Source of the DNA: a virus
Virus record (IMG/VR): IMGVR_UViG_3300007640_000227
Coordinates: 1 to 24,510 of that record
Reading direction: 5' to 3' (one strand)
DNA length: 24,510 nt
Below the pieces are notes generated by a model. It made no database searches, had not been told where the DNA came from, and worked only from the letters and a program-made list of their open reading frames with translations. Positions 18,501-24,028 of the stretch are shown here, piece after piece. A program made the translations under genes and the position numbers. The number at the start of each line of letters is the position of its first letter. Position 1 is the first letter of the stretch.

Positions 18501-19129
18501 CGGCTCCAGCTTCTCCATCTACTGTAGAAACTGTTGGTCATAGTCTTGGTGCTGTTCCGGGTATGATGATTTGGAAAAATCGAACAGATGCTACTGATTG
18601 GTATGTTTGGCATAAGGATTTAGCAGCTAACAATAACTTAAAATTAAACTCAACCGCCGCTCAAACTAATAATGGAGTGATTGTGGGTGATCCTCCAGCA
18701 AGTGCAAGTCATTTTAATACTCTCGGTGCTTTGCATACTGCAAATAAGGATTACGTCGCCTACTGTTGGGCAGAAGTCGAAGGCTTCTCAAAGTTCGGCA
18801 GCTATACGGGCAATGGCTCGACTGATGGCCCGTTTGTGTATTGTGGATTTAGACCAGCATTTTTGATGATAAAAAGGTTCGACAGTACAGGCAGTTGGCA
18901 TATCTATGATAAAGAAAGATTGGGGTATAACCCAAATAACAATGTTCTTTATGCGGACACCTCCGGCGCCGAAGTATCACTTGCTCAAGATGAATTATTA
19001 TCTAACGGCTTTAAAATGAGAAATACAGGTGCTGCCAGAAACGCCAGCGGTGGCACCTACGTCTTCGCAGCGTTTGCAGAAAACCCATTCCAAGGCGATG
19101 ACGGTTATACTCAAGGAAGAGCAAGATAA
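15581..19129 (+). CDS. Large mosaic tail fibre/adhesin with lectin-like domains, 1182 residues
   Basis: Predicted domains in order: a LamG/concanavalin-like lectin (about residues 20-200; SLLFDGSTTYLNR, TYSVWFK, YHLVVAVD, IYINGIEQ); an F5/8 type C-like domain (about 207-370; GWQSSSAGSQWLQFQYD, NSWTIVGSNTG, YYRMNIS); a beta-sandwich of unknown type (about 402-614); an SPRY-like domain (about 655-827; GKIYFECYW, MGITTTP); and a C-terminal marine-phage fibre domain (about 850-1182; YTGNGTSKSITGVGFQPDFV and a second YTGNGS copy at 1075). All are surface-glycan or protein-binding folds, so this is the likely receptor-binding protein. The ATG at 15581 has GGAG 8 bases upstream; an ATG at 15577 is out of frame and stops after six codons. 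GC is raised: 35 of 60 bases at 15661-15720, against 22 of 60 at 8401-8460. This suggests a recently acquired or exchanged gene. Confidence 0.88.
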   Translation: MSVPGNLYTPTIRKTRGGDYLIEQSLLFDGSTTYLNRTPGTAGNRKTWTYSVWFKHVVDGSTANLFFGGVDLNNCTRIQFQNTGSINFRHLDAGVVTYQVATNGLYRDPSAWYHLVVAVDTTQATAADRVKIYINGIEQSYATTDYPAQNFDVDINSTAIHYIGRTFSTQEWDGHMALPILVDGAALDPTSFGEEDDDGYWNPIEFAGTATVSWTENLSIDDHASKPSTGTASASSEANASSAAEHAFNEVTSGGTNVGWQSSSAGSQWLQFQYDTAQTIKAYYVVGHVAAWSLANRAPNSWTIVGSNTGAFSGEEVTIDTVSGESGWSDQEVRWFDCSDNDTAYTYYRMNISSNNGGTLDSVIEWNMFGQNDTGTGFGTNGFALDFADTAAFGVDVKNNSNAQPTIVFEAGYTDDSNATTYTFSSADLGTADADRYIYVAVEGARATAGSRTVSTMTINGVSASFVVRQQSVNLNAHEFWYAAVPTGSTGDIVVTFNSSMHNAAIGVWSVTGSHSVIYSNGDNTVSGSAISTTFAGSENSVTLLSSYDAGSNISASWSPATEKYDSGNFDTAGLYTAAQYTNTSATNGTTQTVTFSGATSDVTLLGITISKTNDNSYVTNNFTADDQLSDTPTDSADDGFGNRPTLNPNDKSTSGTFTFSNGNRTVTQTGSDVKNAFCTMSLPTTGKIYFECYWSSVSGDPSMGITTTPIWTANDWKGAVNGIDTADADKWLWNGDNFFDETSSTSYSGFGPDAAAYEKWAIDLDTGKVWSGNSNNGWANSGDPAAGTGELATIGATELASGLVVFIRLRLSVVGTVNFGQVAFNETPPTGFSGWSTADFAAPTIADGSDYFNTVIYTGNGTSKSITGVGFQPDFVWIKKRDSTSSHILVNVIAGATERLSSDNTNAEATAGLDSFDSDGFTVGSGGPINTSGEGHVAWCWKAGGTAVTNSTFSITSQVSVNTTSGFSIVTYTAPASPSTVETVGHSLGAVPGMMIWKNRTDATDWYVWHKDLAANNNLKLNSTAAQTNNGVIVGDPPASASHFNTLGALHTANKDYVAYCWAEVEGFSKFGSYTGNGSTDGPFVYCGFRPAFLMIKRFDSTGSWHIYDKERLGYNPNNNVLYADTSGAEVSLAQDELLSNGFKMRNTGAARNASGGTYVFAAFAENPFQGDDGYTQGRAR

Positions 19130-19179
19130 TTATTGAAACACTATATAATGAATAACCCAAAATTAGGAGACATTAAAAA

Positions 19180-19995
19180 ATGTGGGCATTAGTAGAATCA
19201 GGAAGTGTGACCGCAGTTTACACACGTCCAAAAGCAATTACAATCGGTGGCATTCAGCATCCACGTAGTATTTTTACACGCTGGTCTGCTGCTGAACTTC
19301 AAGCAATCGGTATCTATTCATATAGTGAAGAAGGTGCATCTGTTGATAGTCGTTTCTATAATCAAGGTGGTTCTTCAGTTGTTGTTGACGATGCTGCTGG
19401 TACAGTCACAAAGACATATACACATGTTGAAAAAGCACTTGAAGATTCAAATCAACAAATTCAGTCAACAAACGCTGACGGCGTTTTGATCTATCTTGAT
19501 GCTGATGATGTTGAAGTTCTTCAAACAGACTTAGTTGAAGATGTTGAATATACACCTAAGATGGAAGATTACTTAGACGAAGATGGTGAAGTTGTTACTA
19601 CTCTTGGTCTCAAGTCACAGAAAAAATCTCAAGTAAAAGAAACTGCTGCTTCACTTCTTTCACCATCAGATTGGTACGCAATTCGTGCTGCTGAAGGTGG
19701 TGCTGCAATTCCTACTGATGTTGCAACTTATCGTGCTGCTGTTCGTACCGCTTCTGGTACAATGGAAACAGCAATTGATGCTGCTGCTGATATGGATGCA
19801 TTCATTGCTCTTCATACAGATATTCCAGCAACTCAATCAACAAACGCTGACGGCGTTTTGATCTATCTTGATGCTGATGATGTTGAAGTTCTAGAAACTG
19901 ACTTAGTTGACGGTGTTAAATACACAGCTAAAATGGATGCCGCAGTAACAGCAACTCTCAATGACTGGCCAACTATTCCAGACACATTAGCATAG
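19180..19995 (+). CDS. Tail-fibre-assembly-like protein with internal duplication, 271 residues
   Basis: The N terminus (MWALVESGSVTAVYTRPKAI, then GIQHPRSIFTRWSAAELQAI) resembles uncharacterised marine phage proteins encoded next to fibres. Residues 145-214 contain LLSPSDWYAIRAAE and TYRAAVRTASG, the pattern of the C-terminal helix region of many fibre-assembly chaperones (L..TDW...R...YR.A.R). A segment of about 34 residues occurs twice (96-129 and 220-253; STNADGVLIYLDADDVEVL identical), encoded by an exact 56-bp repeat. The second copy follows the part where such proteins usually near their end, so it looks appended. AGGAGA at 19165-19170 is a strong ribosome binding site. Base composition returns to the AT-rich norm, unlike the adhesin upstream. 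A chaperone role for the neighbouring fibres is likely but inferred. Confidence 0.8.
   Translation: MWALVESGSVTAVYTRPKAITIGGIQHPRSIFTRWSAAELQAIGIYSYSEEGASVDSRFYNQGGSSVVVDDAAGTVTKTYTHVEKALEDSNQQIQSTNADGVLIYLDADDVEVLQTDLVEDVEYTPKMEDYLDEDGEVVTTLGLKSQKKSQVKETAASLLSPSDWYAIRAAEGGAAIPTDVATYRAAVRTASGTMETAIDAAADMDAFIALHTDIPATQSTNADGVLIYLDADDVEVLETDLVDGVKYTAKMDAAVTATLNDWPTIPDTLA
19465..19520 (+). repeat. 56-bp direct repeat, copy 1
   Basis: Identical over 56 bases to 19837-19892 and in the same reading frame, 372 bases (124 codons) upstream. Similarity continues imperfectly for about 30 bases past the exact block (GACTTAGTTGA shared). It encodes the STNADGVLIYLDADDVEV segment. Confidence 0.97.
19837..19892 (+). 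repeat. 56-bp direct repeat, copy 2
   Basis: Exact second copy of 19465-19520. Identity at every base, including third codon positions, points to a recent duplication or gene conversion. Purifying selection on the protein alone would not keep synonymous positions identical. Confidence 0.97.
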
Positions 19996-20006
19996 GGGTC
20001 TTATAA

Positions 20007-20876
20007 ATGACACAAATTGCTAACTTAGTATCAAGCGATACATTTGCAACAAGACGCAACAGCATTAACGTTGGTTTCGTCAAAATTGCAAACCTCGAAT
20101 CAGAAGTTTCCACTTTAGCAAGTGGTTCTTCTAATACATTCACAACAACTGTTGAAGCACAGAATATTATTCCTGCTGCTGATGATACATATAGTCTTGG
20201 TACTCCATCTCTCGCATGGAAAGATGTATATGTTGGTCCTGGGTCATTATATGTCAACGGGCAAAAAGTTCTTGAAGACGATTCTGGTACAATCACATTC
20301 ACTGCTGATTCTGACCAGTCTCTTACAATTAAAACATTAGGTAGTGGTGAAACAACTGTTCAATCAGTTGCTGGTGTTAACTTGACTGCTACAGAAAGTG
20401 GTGATATTGCTCTTACCACATCTTCAGGTAATATTGAACTCAAGGGTACAGTTCAACTTCTCAGTGGTAAGCGCATCACTGATAGTGCTGGTACTAAGAT
20501 TGAGTTCGGTGATGACCTTGACATGAACAGTAATAAAATTACTGAACTTGGTACACCATCTGCTAACGCTGATGCTGCTACGAAGTTATATGTTGATACA
20601 TCAATTGCTGATCTTGCCGACTCTGCTCCAACTACTTTAGATACACTAAATGAGTTGGCTGCTGCTCTTGGTGATGATGCAAACTTCAGCACAACTGTTA
20701 CAAATAGTATTGCGTCCAAACTGACTTCTGCTAACGTTGCAGTTACAGTTGGTGCAAGTTCAATTACAACAACTCAAGATGATGTTGCATTGAATGACGA
20801 AGCACTTGTGAATCCAGCAGGTTTCCTTACATTTAATCTCGGTGGAAGTACATATAAACTACCTTACTTCTCATAA
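20007..20876 (+). CDS. Short tail fibre protein, 289 residues
   Basis: The N terminus (MTQIANLVSSDTFATRRNSI, residues 1-20) parallels that of the fibre at 14789. The next part (48-75) has the NIIPAADDTYSLGTPSLAWK pattern common in phage fibre shafts. A Gly/Thr/Ser-rich beta region follows (100-150), with DIALTTSSGNIELKG. Residues 170-197 (LDMNSNKITELGTP, then DAATKLYVD) form the familiar fibre motif, followed by the helix ADSAPTTLDTLNELAAALGD (204-223). The end is strand-rich. AGGGG at 19994-19998 is the ribosome binding site, overlapping the upstream stop. It closes the fibre cluster and is followed by the hairpin before gp13. The trimeric fibre role is well supported by pattern; the ligand is unknown. 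Confidence 0.83.
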   Translation: MTQIANLVSSDTFATRRNSINVGFVKIANLESEVSTLASGSSNTFTTTVEAQNIIPAADDTYSLGTPSLAWKDVYVGPGSLYVNGQKVLEDDSGTITFTADSDQSLTIKTLGSGETTVQSVAGVNLTATESGDIALTTSSGNIELKGTVQLLSGKRITDSAGTKIEFGDDLDMNSNKITELGTPSANADAATKLYVDTSIADLADSAPTTLDTLNELAAALGDDANFSTTVTNSIASKLTSANVAVTVGASSITTTQDDVALNDEALVNPAGFLTFNLGGSTYKLPYFS

Positions 20877-20913
20877 TAATACCCCTGCTCCCCAGTAGAT
20901 AACTCCAGTTGTT

Positions 20914-20921
20914 TATAAATA
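20914..20921 (+). promoter_or_regulatory. T4-type late promoter octamer TATAAATA inside the hairpin, driving gp13
   Basis: Perfect octamer in the upstream arm and loop of the hairpin. With T4 spacing the transcript would start near 20927. It would then lack the CTCC arm but keep the GGAG ribosome binding site, with a leader of about 19 bases to the gp13 ATG. Confidence 0.75.
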
Positions 20922-20934
20922 GATATAAATGACT

Positions 20935-20938
20935 GGAG
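20935..20938 (+). promoter_or_regulatory. gp13 ribosome binding site GGAG, sequestered in the hairpin
   Basis: GGAG lies 7 bases before the ATG at 20946 and is the only good Shine-Dalgarno match for gp13. In a read-through transcript it pairs fully with CTCC at 20903-20906. Confidence 0.75.
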
Positions 20939-20945
20939 TTTTTCT

Positions 20946-21689
20946 ATGGCTGTTCCAAACTCACGACAAACATTTAAAGATTACTGCCTTCGTCGGCTTG
21001 GTTATCCCGTCATCGACATTAACGTGGACGATGAACAGGTTGACGACCGTATAGACGAAGCATTGAAATACTATCAGGATTACCACTTTGATGGGACTGA
21101 ACGTATTTTGCATAAACATATTGTAACTGCTACTGATAAAGCCAATGGCTACATCACGATTCCAGAGTCGATCATAGGAATCAATAATATCTTACCAATC
21201 GGTCAAGCGTTACAATCTTCTAATCTGTTCAGCATTCGCTATCAGATTCACTTGAACGACCTCTTTGATATTTCTGCAAGTTCGTATGTTCCATATACAA
21301 TGGCAATGACACACATACGTATGCTTGAAGAAATCTTTGTTGGTCTCAAACCTATTCGTTATAATCGCCACGTCAACAAACTTCACATTGATATGGATTG
21401 GACAGATGATATTCTTACTGGAGAATATGTAATTGTTGATGCATATCAGATCACAGATCCAGATACATATGGTGATGTGTGGGGAGACCGTTGGCTTTCA
21501 CGATATGCAACTGCATTGATTAAACGTCAATGGGGAAGCAATCTTACTAAATTTGAAGGTGTACAACTCCCTGGTGGTTTGACGTTCAATGGTGCAAAGA
21601 TTTATGACGATGCTGAAGCAGAGATTCAAAAACTCGAAGAAGAAATGATAGTGAGTTACAGTCTGCCCGTCAATGACATGACAGGTTAA
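20946..21689 (+). CDS. gp13: Neck protein gp13
   Basis: The 247-residue product corresponds to T4 gp13 (309 residues), a neck (head-completion) protein that with gp14 seals the packaged head at the portal and makes the joint to the tail. The N-terminal block (FKDYCLRRLGYPVIDINVDD, then DRIDEALKYYQDYHFDGTER, residues 10-53) and the later DIDMDWTD-like strand (about 147-153, HIDMDWTDD) plus DVWGDRWLSRYATALIKRQW (178-197) are characteristic of gp13 of marine T4-like phages. The start is fixed by GGAG at 20935-20938 inside a hairpin. It is the first gene of the neck and packaging block and is followed after 5 bases by gp14. Confidence 0.93.
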   Translation: MAVPNSRQTFKDYCLRRLGYPVIDINVDDEQVDDRIDEALKYYQDYHFDGTERILHKHIVTATDKANGYITIPESIIGINNILPIGQALQSSNLFSIRYQIHLNDLFDISASSYVPYTMAMTHIRMLEEIFVGLKPIRYNRHVNKLHIDMDWTDDILTGEYVIVDAYQITDPDTYGDVWGDRWLSRYATALIKRQWGSNLTKFEGVQLPGGLTFNGAKIYDDAEAEIQKLEEEMIVSYSLPVNDMTG

Positions 21690-21694
21690 AAATT

Positions 21695-22561
21695 ATGTTA
21701 AACCAATACTTCAATAACTTCAATTATGGTCGTGAACAAGACCTCGTTGAAGATTTGACAATCGAATGCCTCAAGATTTACGGATATAATGTCAAGTATA
21801 TTCCGAGCGTATTCGTGCGTGAAGATCCATTGTTTGGTGAAGATACGCTTCGTAAATTTGATGATGCTGTTGACCTTGAGATGTACATTAAGAATGTTGA
21901 AGGGTTTGAAGGCGAAGGCGATTTCTTATCGAAGTTCAATCTTGAAATACGTGACCAGATTACATTGACAGTGGCTCGTAAAAGATTCGACCAAGCAAAA
22001 TCGGAAAAACTTACTACTGAAGTTGGATACAATATTCTTACAGAAGATGCAGATACAAATGCTCCTTCTCGTCAATATCTTTCAACTGCATATGCTGGTG
22101 ATTCTATTCAACTTGAAGAAGGTGGGTTAGAGGGATATTCTATCACTACAAATCGACCAACAGAAGGCGACTTGATTTATTTTCCTCTTGTAAAAAAACT
22201 TTTTGAAATAAAGTTTGTTGAGCACGAGCAAGTATTCTATCAGACTGGTCGACTTCAGACATATGATATTCGTTGTGAGTTATTCGAATATAGTAGTGAG
22301 CAAATTGACACTGGTATATCTGATATAGATAGTATTGAAGATAACTATACTACGGACATACTCGCATATGAGATGTTGCTTGAAGATGATGAAAAACTAT
22401 TGAATGAAGATGGTGGTTCTATCATGCAAGAATATAGGATTGAAGACAATCAACCGACTGCAAACAACTCTTATTTCCAAAGCAACGATCCAATCTTTAG
22501 TCCAAGTTCTGTAATTGACTTTAGCGAAAAAAATCCTTTTGGTGAAGTGGACCGATATTAA
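21695..22561 (+). CDS. gp14: Neck protein gp14
   Basis: The 288-residue product is close to T4 gp14 (256). The N-terminal pattern YFNNFNYGREQDLVEDLTIE, then CLKIYGYNVKYIPS and REDPLFGED (residues 5-50), and FNLEIRDQITLTVARKRF (about 81-98) are typical of gp14. In T4, gp14 forms a hexameric ring with gp13 below the portal and receives the finished tail. The acidic C-terminal third (about 205-288), with EDDEKLLNEDGGSIMQEYRI, is longer than in T4 and may be flexible. AGG at 21683-21685 before the ATG is a weak ribosome binding site. The stop overlaps the gp15 start (TAATG), which suggests coupling. Confidence 0.93.
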   Translation: MLNQYFNNFNYGREQDLVEDLTIECLKIYGYNVKYIPSVFVREDPLFGEDTLRKFDDAVDLEMYIKNVEGFEGEGDFLSKFNLEIRDQITLTVARKRFDQAKSEKLTTEVGYNILTEDADTNAPSRQYLSTAYAGDSIQLEEGGLEGYSITTNRPTEGDLIYFPLVKKLFEIKFVEHEQVFYQTGRLQTYDIRCELFEYSSEQIDTGISDIDSIEDNYTTDILAYEMLLEDDEKLLNEDGGSIMQEYRIEDNQPTANNSYFQSNDPIFSPSSVIDFSEKNPFGEVDRY

Positions 22562-23394
22562 TGTTTCAACAATATTATCACGGTACAATACGGAAGTATA
22601 TAATCAGTTTTGGCAATCTTTTTAATGATATTGTTATTGCGAGATTGAACACTGCTGGCGAAAGAGTTCAGTCTATCGCAGTTCCATTAGCATATGGTCC
22701 TAAAGAAAAATTTTTGGTCCGTCTCCGTCAAGATCCAAACTTTGAACAGGCGGTAGCGATTACATTACCTCGTATGGGTTTCGAAATCACAGGTATGACA
22801 TATGCTCCGACAAGGAAACTATCATCCACTATTAAAAATGTCACTCTCAAGTCTGATGATAATGACCGTTTAAAAACACAGTATGTGCCTGTACCATATG
22901 ATATTAATATTTTATTATCAATCTTTGTATCGAATGCTGATGACGGTGCACAGATACTTGAACAGATACTTCCATACTTTCGCCCAGAGTTTACAACAAA
23001 TATTCGTTTGATTCCAGAGATGAATGTTGTTGTTGATACACCTGTTGTTCTTCAAGATATTTCAATTGAAGATACATATGAAGGCGACTTTGACACTCGC
23101 CGTGCTTTGATATATAGTCTTACCTTTAGTATGAAAGCATACATATACGGTCCAGTTGCAAATCAAGGTGTTATCAAAAGGTCTGTTACAAACTTCTTTG
23201 GGGATGTTCCTGCTGATTCAGCACAAATTGAAAGACTTACAGTAACTCCATCACAGTTTGCAAATGGCGCACCTCTTACGTCACCATCTGCAAACGCTTC
23301 GCTATCAGTTGAGACAAGTGCTATTAGTGCTAACTCCGATTATGGATTCACAACTGATATTAACACTGACACATTTAATATAGAGAATTCATAA
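22561..23394 (+). CDS. gp15: Tail completion and sheath stabiliser protein gp15
   Basis: The 277-residue product matches T4 gp15 (272). The N-terminal part has YYHGTIRKYIISFGNLFNDI, then VPLAYGPKEKFLVRL and FEQAVAITLPRMGFEITGM (residues 5-80), followed by YDINILLSIFVSNADDGAQI and RALIYSLTFSMKAYIYGP (about 180-198), a conserved gp15 block. In T4 a gp15 hexamer caps the tail tube and sheath and binds the neck gp14 ring during head-tail joining. The last 50 residues are Ser/Ala/Asn-rich and probably unstructured. It overlaps gp14 by one base and overlaps the following 45-residue gene by one base, so the block is likely translated as a coupled unit. Confidence 0.94.
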   Translation: MFQQYYHGTIRKYIISFGNLFNDIVIARLNTAGERVQSIAVPLAYGPKEKFLVRLRQDPNFEQAVAITLPRMGFEITGMTYAPTRKLSSTIKNVTLKSDDNDRLKTQYVPVPYDINILLSIFVSNADDGAQILEQILPYFRPEFTTNIRLIPEMNVVVDTPVVLQDISIEDTYEGDFDTRRALIYSLTFSMKAYIYGPVANQGVIKRSVTNFFGDVPADSAQIERLTVTPSQFANGAPLTSPSANASLSVETSAISANSDYGFTTDINTDTFNIENS

Positions 23395-23531
23395 TGGCAA
23401 AAATGGTATCAAAAGTTGAATTTAAAGTTGTTCAAAAACACAGAACAAGTATTGGCAACAGCCCACAATCTCGCCCAAAGAATAAACGCAAGAGAGCATC
23501 TTTTAAGAGGTATCGTGGACAGGGTAAATGA
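23394..23531 (+). CDS. Small strongly basic protein, 45 residues, unknown function
   Basis: The frame starts at ATG 23394, sharing its A with the gp15 stop (TAATG), and ends with TGA at 23529-23531, overlapping the gp16 ATG by four bases (ATGA). The product has 15 Lys/Arg and a single acidic residue. It includes VVQKHRTSIGNSPQSRPKNK and KRKRASFKRYRGQGK, so it should bind nucleic acid or an acidic partner. The tight overlaps on both sides, plus the compact RTSIGNSP...SRPKNK motif, argue for a real gene. I believe related small proteins occur at this place in other marine T4-like phages, but cannot check. Possible roles are in DNA packaging or head completion; neither is shown by the sequence. 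Confidence 0.8.
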   Translation: MAKMVSKVEFKVVQKHRTSIGNSPQSRPKNKRKRASFKRYRGQGK

Positions 23532-23953
23532 AGACGAATCTTGAGAAGAATATGGAAGCAATCTTTGATTTGCCCACTGACACCAAACCAATGGCAGAGG
23601 CAATAGAAGAATCTCGTGTTACTGTAATGAATGAAACGCCATCTACAGATAATGACATTGATGATGATTACAAATATGCAAGAGAGAATCTTAAAGAGAT
23701 TATTGATAGCGCACAACAATCAATCGCTGACCTTGCTTCTATTGCTTCCACTTCTGAATCACCAAGAGCATACGAAGTTTTATCTACTATGATGAAAACA
23801 ATTGTGGATGCGAATAAGGATCTGTTGGAGCTTCAAAAGAGTGTAAAGAAACTCAAAGAAGATAATAATACATCTGCACCACAGAATGTTACAAATGCAT
23901 TGTATGTTGGATCAACATCAGACCTCATGAATCTAATTAAAGATAACAAATAA
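23528..23953 (+). CDS. gp16: Terminase small subunit gp16
   Basis: The 141-residue product is a little shorter than T4 gp16 (164). The acidic N-terminal part (residues 1-48) precedes a helical core. That core holds the conserved gp16 pattern SESPRAYEVLSTMMKTIVDA (76-95) and NKDLLELQKSVKKLK (96-110), a predicted coiled coil that forms the ring oligomer in T4-like small terminases. The end carries NALYVGSTSDLMNLIK (123-138), also typical. gp16 recognises concatemeric DNA and stimulates the gp17 ATPase and nuclease to start headful packaging. The ATG overlaps the stop of the basic 45-residue gene (ATGA), so its translation is probably coupled. gp17 follows after 75 bases. Confidence 0.93.
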   Translation: MKTNLEKNMEAIFDLPTDTKPMAEAIEESRVTVMNETPSTDNDIDDDYKYARENLKEIIDSAQQSIADLASIASTSESPRAYEVLSTMMKTIVDANKDLLELQKSVKKLKEDNNTSAPQNVTNALYVGSTSDLMNLIKDNK

Positions 23954-24028
23954 GTTATAATCATTCATAAGGACAAGTCCTATTATAACGTATTTTTTAA
24001 TAATGTCAATAGAAAAATTGAAAATAGT
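23954..24028 (+). other. AT-rich gap between gp16 and gp17
   Basis: This is among the longest gaps in the window. It has no TATAAATA octamer; TTATAAT at 23955-23961 is only a partial resemblance. A short GGAC/GTCC inverted repeat (23971-23980) and a run of six T (23993-23998) are present, but the stem is too short to call a terminator. AAGGA at 23969-23973 is far from the gp17 ATG. Confidence 0.5.

Larger units (their letters stand above)
20901..20943 (+). terminator. Hairpin with T tract between the fibre cluster and gp13; also pairs the gp13 ribosome binding site
   Basis: AACTCCAGT (20901-20909) is exactly complementary to ACTGGAGTT (20932-20940). Pairing continues inward through two T-G wobbles and six A-T pairs to 20917/20924, giving a 17-bp stem with a 6-base loop. 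TTTTTCT follows from 20939. This has the form of a rho-independent terminator. The stem also encloses a late promoter (20914-20921) and the GGAG of gp13 (20935-20938), so it may act on translation as well as or instead of termination. Confidence 0.8.

Noticed and set aside
23966-23998. Possible terminator between gp16 and gp17
   Set aside because: The GGAC/GTCC stem has only 4-6 pairs, and the T run is more than ten bases beyond the stem. gp16 and gp17 are normally co-transcribed.
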